In this document: piece by piece, positions 19,445 to 21,714 of the stretch
Numbering within the stretch: position 1 is the first letter of the stretch
Layout: every line of letters begins with the position of its first letter
Assembly: GCA_028867235.1 (NCBI GenBank)
Contig: JAGWGS010000004.1
Location: 1 to 21,714, forward strand
Length of the DNA: 21,714 nucleotides
Reading direction: 5' to 3'
From: Nitrososphaerota archaeon
Lineage (GTDB): Archaea; Thermoproteota; Nitrososphaeria; Nitrososphaerales; Nitrosopumilaceae
Translations under genes and position numbers: made by a program
Notes under the pieces: model-generated
What the model was told of the DNA's origin: nothing
The model's database searches: none
What the model saw: the letters and a program-made list of their open reading frames with translations, nothing else

Positions 19445-20183
19445 GCTTGTCAGAGAGCCATACTCTCTCATACTAGGATATCCAAAGGCCACAAAGGGAG
19501 AACTTGCAAAAAGATACACAGAGCTGAAAAAACTTGGCATTTCTGGAATTTTGTTTGAGGGGCCAACAATACTTGGTAACATCCATGTCTTGGGCAAGGG
19601 ATACGTGGGAGTTGTAGTTATAGCAAAACTTGGTAAAAAACAGGTTGCACTAAAGATTCGTAGGACAGATTCTAGTAGACCAGAGATGAAAAGTGAAGCA
19701 AAATTGCTAAAGATTGCAAACAAGGCAGGAGTTGGTCCAAAATTTGTGTCAGCAAGTAGAAATTTTATGGTTATGGAGTATATTCATGGTCAAAAGATAA
19801 CTGATTGGGTAAGAGACCTAAAGGGTAAGGGAAGTGCGACAAGGCTCAGAACTGTCATAAAAGATGTACTGGAAGATTGTCATACCTTGGATGCGATTCA
19901 TCTTGATCATGGGGAGCTGAGCTACATCCACAAGCATGTCATTGTTGGAAAGTTCCCATGCATAATTGATTTTGAGAGCTCAAGCACAAACAGGAGAACA
20001 TCCAATGTTACTGCTGCAACCCAATCGATATTCATAGGATCTGCTCTTTCAAGTCTTGTCAAAAATATCATCAAGATACCAGACAAGAAAAAAATGATAG
20101 GCCCGCTCAAGAAATACAAGCATGATCAGTCACGGGAAAACTTTGAGGACGTACTATGTATGTTGGGGCTGGACAGGAATTGA
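19416..20183 (+). CDS. Predicted archaeal Ser/Thr protein kinase (COG2112-like, atypical)
   Basis: A 255-residue cytosolic kinase-fold protein. An N-terminal extension (1-50) precedes a glycine loop GKGYVGVV (60-67), ATP lysine Lys80 (VALKIRR), and a C-helix Glu around 94 (SEAKLL). The hinge is VMEYIHG, with a catalytic loop IHLDHGELSYIHKHV (161-175) and a metal motif IIDFESSS (183-190), where DFE replaces the usual DFG. The loop has Asp164 and Lys173 but His where the usual Asn is. This DHGEL-x4-KHV arrangement agrees with the uncharacterised archaeal COG2112 kinases rather than Bud32 or Rio. It overlaps cca by 29 nt and the CDF gene by up to 28 nt. Substrate unknown. Confidence 0.8.
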   Translation: MNSSLVPTSKLVREPYSLILGYPKATKGELAKRYTELKKLGISGILFEGPTILGNIHVLGKGYVGVVVIAKLGKKQVALKIRRTDSSRPEMKSEAKLLKIANKAGVGPKFVSASRNFMVMEYIHGQKITDWVRDLKGKGSATRLRTVIKDVLEDCHTLDAIHLDHGELSYIHKHVIVGKFPCIIDFESSSTNRRTSNVTAATQSIFIGSALSSLVKNIIKIPDKKKMIGPLKKYKHDQSRENFEDVLCMLGLDRN

Positions 20184-21538
20184 GTGTACAGGACATAAAG
20201 ACAAATGCGTTAAAAATTTCGCTTGTGGTTATACTTTCTGCATTTGCAGTAGAATTTTTGATAGGAGTTTATTCTAACAGTCTTGCACTTGTTACAGACA
20301 GTGTACATGCCATACTTGATTCCATTGTAACCATGGTTTTACTTGTAGCTACCAAGTGGTCTACCAAGCCACCTGACAGAGAACACACCTATGGTCATGG
20401 AAAGATTGAGACAATGGGTAGTTTTGTTGCAGGAATCATAATTCTTGTAATATCACTATTTTTTGTCTATGAATCCATTTCAAGATTTTATGAACCAAAA
20501 CCAGAAGTTTTGCCAGGAGCTTTAGCAATAATAGCCGCAGCATATGCACTAGGATCCATCTTCTTTAGAATAGTAATACTCAAAAGGGCTCTTAAAAAAA
20601 CAGATGGCTCTTCACTAAGGGTGGACTTGTATCATGCCCTCATGGACATGGGAGCAACCAGTGTAGCATTGGTTGGAATTGTATTTGTCATGATAGGATT
20701 CTATCAGGGTGACTATGTTGCAGCGTTAATCCTGGGAGGTTTGCTTGCAGTACTCAGCCTGAAGCTCATCCATCAAAGCGGCCTTGAATTGACTGATGCT
20801 GTGCCTGCAAGCATGGTAAAAAAAGTACATGATATAGTCAACAATACCGCAGGTGTGATGAAGACAGAATCAGTTCAGATACGCAGATCTGGCAGTGATA
20901 TATTTACAGAGATTACCATATCACTTTCTGCTGCGTCAAGTTTTGAGGAGGCTCATAAAATTAGTGCCAATGTAGAGAAAAATATCAAAAGGGCAATTGC
21001 AAATTCGAATGTAACTGTACATTTTGAACCAACATGGAAAGATGTTCCTGCAGATTATATGATAAACAAAATTGCATCCTCAGTACAGGGTGTGCGAGGC
21101 ATACACAACGTAAGCTCATTTTCATCAGACAATGGAATATTCGTAAGCTTGCATGTGATGGTTGACAGAAATATGTCACTTGAAGATGCACATAATGTGT
21201 CAGACGAGATAGAGGATCAGATAAAAAAATCAGTCTCAAACATAAATCACATAACTATTCACTTGGAGCCATATGTCTCAATTCCCCAAATCATTCCAGT
21301 AGAAGACATTACAATAGAAGAACAAGTTAAAGAAATCATAAAGAAATATCCAAAGGTAAAAAAAATTGGCCGAGTAATTACATTACATCTACAGGACATA
21401 TTCAAAGTTGACATTGATTGCTCTTTTGAAAAAAATCTTACCATTGAAGAAGTACATGATATAGTATCAGACATGGAAAGCAAGATAAAAAATCAAATAA
21501 AAAATGCAGTAATTACAATACACCCAGAGCCAAGCTAG
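20156..21538 (+). CDS. CDF-family divalent-cation efflux transporter with three C-terminal domains
   Basis: A 460-residue membrane protein exporting Zn2+ or a similar metal. About six transmembrane helices occupy residues 18-205. Metal site: Asp48-x2-His51-x3-Asp55 in helix 2 and His160-x3-Asp164 in helix 5, with HTYGHGKIE (77-85); the His-Asp pairs favour Zn. Canonical CDFs end in one cytosolic ferredoxin-like domain; here there are three in tandem (about 218-292, 300-372, 386-459). Each ends in [VI]T[VI]H-x-EP, with an EEAH/EDAH/EEVH helix in each. Start: ATG 20156 has GAGG nine bases upstream. TTG at 20180, overlapping the kinase stop as TTGA, would give MSVQDIKTN and is a good alternative. 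Likely co-transcribed with the kinase. Confidence 0.92.
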   Translation: MYVGAGQELSVQDIKTNALKISLVVILSAFAVEFLIGVYSNSLALVTDSVHAILDSIVTMVLLVATKWSTKPPDREHTYGHGKIETMGSFVAGIIILVISLFFVYESISRFYEPKPEVLPGALAIIAAAYALGSIFFRIVILKRALKKTDGSSLRVDLYHALMDMGATSVALVGIVFVMIGFYQGDYVAALILGGLLAVLSLKLIHQSGLELTDAVPASMVKKVHDIVNNTAGVMKTESVQIRRSGSDIFTEITISLSAASSFEEAHKISANVEKNIKRAIANSNVTVHFEPTWKDVPADYMINKIASSVQGVRGIHNVSSFSSDNGIFVSLHVMVDRNMSLEDAHNVSDEIEDQIKKSVSNINHITIHLEPYVSIPQIIPVEDITIEEQVKEIIKKYPKVKKIGRVITLHLQDIFKVDIDCSFEKNLTIEEVHDIVSDMESKIKNQIKNAVITIHPEPS

Positions 21539-21540
21539 AC

Positions 21541-21714
21541 ATGGTAAAAGATGATCCAATATTATTTCTCAGAAAAGACCAAGCGTTAGCAAGTGTAATT
21601 GATAAAGTAGGAGAATACAAGCTAAAAAAGAAGACTCATCATTTTGCAGTTCTTGTAGAATCAATAATTTCCCAACAACTTGCAACAAGTGCAGCAGATG
21701 CAATCTTTAAGAGA
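21541..21714 (+). CDS. DNA glycosylase of the HhH-GPD superfamily (AlkA-like), N-terminal part
   Basis: 58 codons are present; the window ends before the catalytic part. The protein begins MVKDDPILFLRKDQALASVI and continues to HHFAVLVESIISQQLATSAAD, the signature first helices of 3-methyladenine DNA glycosylase II/EndoIII-type enzymes (F-x-L-x3-I-[IV]-x-QQ[LI]S-x3-A). Such enzymes excise damaged bases in base excision repair. It starts 2 nt after the CDF stop, in the same operon. The helix-hairpin-helix and catalytic Asp lie beyond the window, so the exact subfamily is open. Confidence 0.85.
   Translation, partial: MVKDDPILFLRKDQALASVIDKVGEYKLKKKTHHFAVLVESIISQQLATSAADAIFKR

Noticed and set aside
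1..21714. CRISPR array, suggested by the CARF-like regulator
   Set aside because: No evenly spaced direct repeats of 24-40 bp and no cas gene were seen anywhere in the window.

Overview
The window looks like chromosome of an ammonia-oxidizer-type archaeon (Nitrososphaerota/Thaumarchaeota, probably a Nitrosopumilales relative). The DNA is AT-rich. It encodes an archaeal TFB, an ESCRT-III/CdvB division protein, an archaeal-type PRPP synthetase, TrmG10, RNase Z, class I CCA-adding enzyme, the archaeal UPF0200/UPF0201 pair and a DUF6659-like protein. Many genes have a TATA box 25-35 bp before the start codon and little or no leader. No ammonia-oxidation gene, rRNA, tRNA, insertion sequence or CRISPR array was seen. 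Lineage is inferred from gene content and was not tested by a search.

Layout. 1-1620: partial secreted protein and a winged-helix regulator (both -), then an RGG-tailed TRAM protein (+). 1659-3138: DUF6659-like protein, a coiled-coil protein built from 21-residue repeats, and an unknown helical protein. 3291-3460: a structured RNA candidate with its own promoter and U-tract, followed by an MFS transporter. 4806-5444: CdvB (-), with a perfect palindrome upstream. 5629-5739: a 36-aa C2H2 zinc-finger protein (-). 6083-6997: TFB. 7028-7165: ncRNA candidate copy A (-). 7342-8333: an SDR oxidoreductase and a small membrane protein. 8330-9210: a CARF-like/wHTH regulator (-) with a 23-bp palindrome at its start, and a divergent leaderless 23-aa ORF. 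9207-11584: hemerythrin-like protein, metallophosphoesterase and a BtuF-like binding protein (all -). 11759-15195: tight operon prs-trmG10-rnz-sir2. 15371-15516: ncRNA candidate copy B (+). 15528-17505: membrane-anchored exported protein and the UPF0201/UPF0200 pair (-). 17574-21714: operon thpR-cca-kinase-CDF transporter-DNA glycosylase (truncated by the window end).

How the genes fit together. Two operons are rich in tRNA/RNA maturation: G10 methylation, 3' trimming, CCA addition and 2',3'-cyclic phosphate chemistry. They are mixed with nucleotide metabolism (prs) and acyl-lysine removal (sirtuin).

The main discovery is a pair of paralogous non-coding elements at 7028-7165 (-) and 15371-15516 (+). 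They share a TATA box about 24 bp upstream, a 19-nt 5' block (TAATGCRGAAAGATGCAAA), an identical 17-nt spacing to a closing helix (GCGTGGC), a GAAAAATA junction strand, and two internal hairpins whose sequences differ while the pairing is kept. A third, unrelated structured RNA candidate with C-rich segments lies at 3291-3460.
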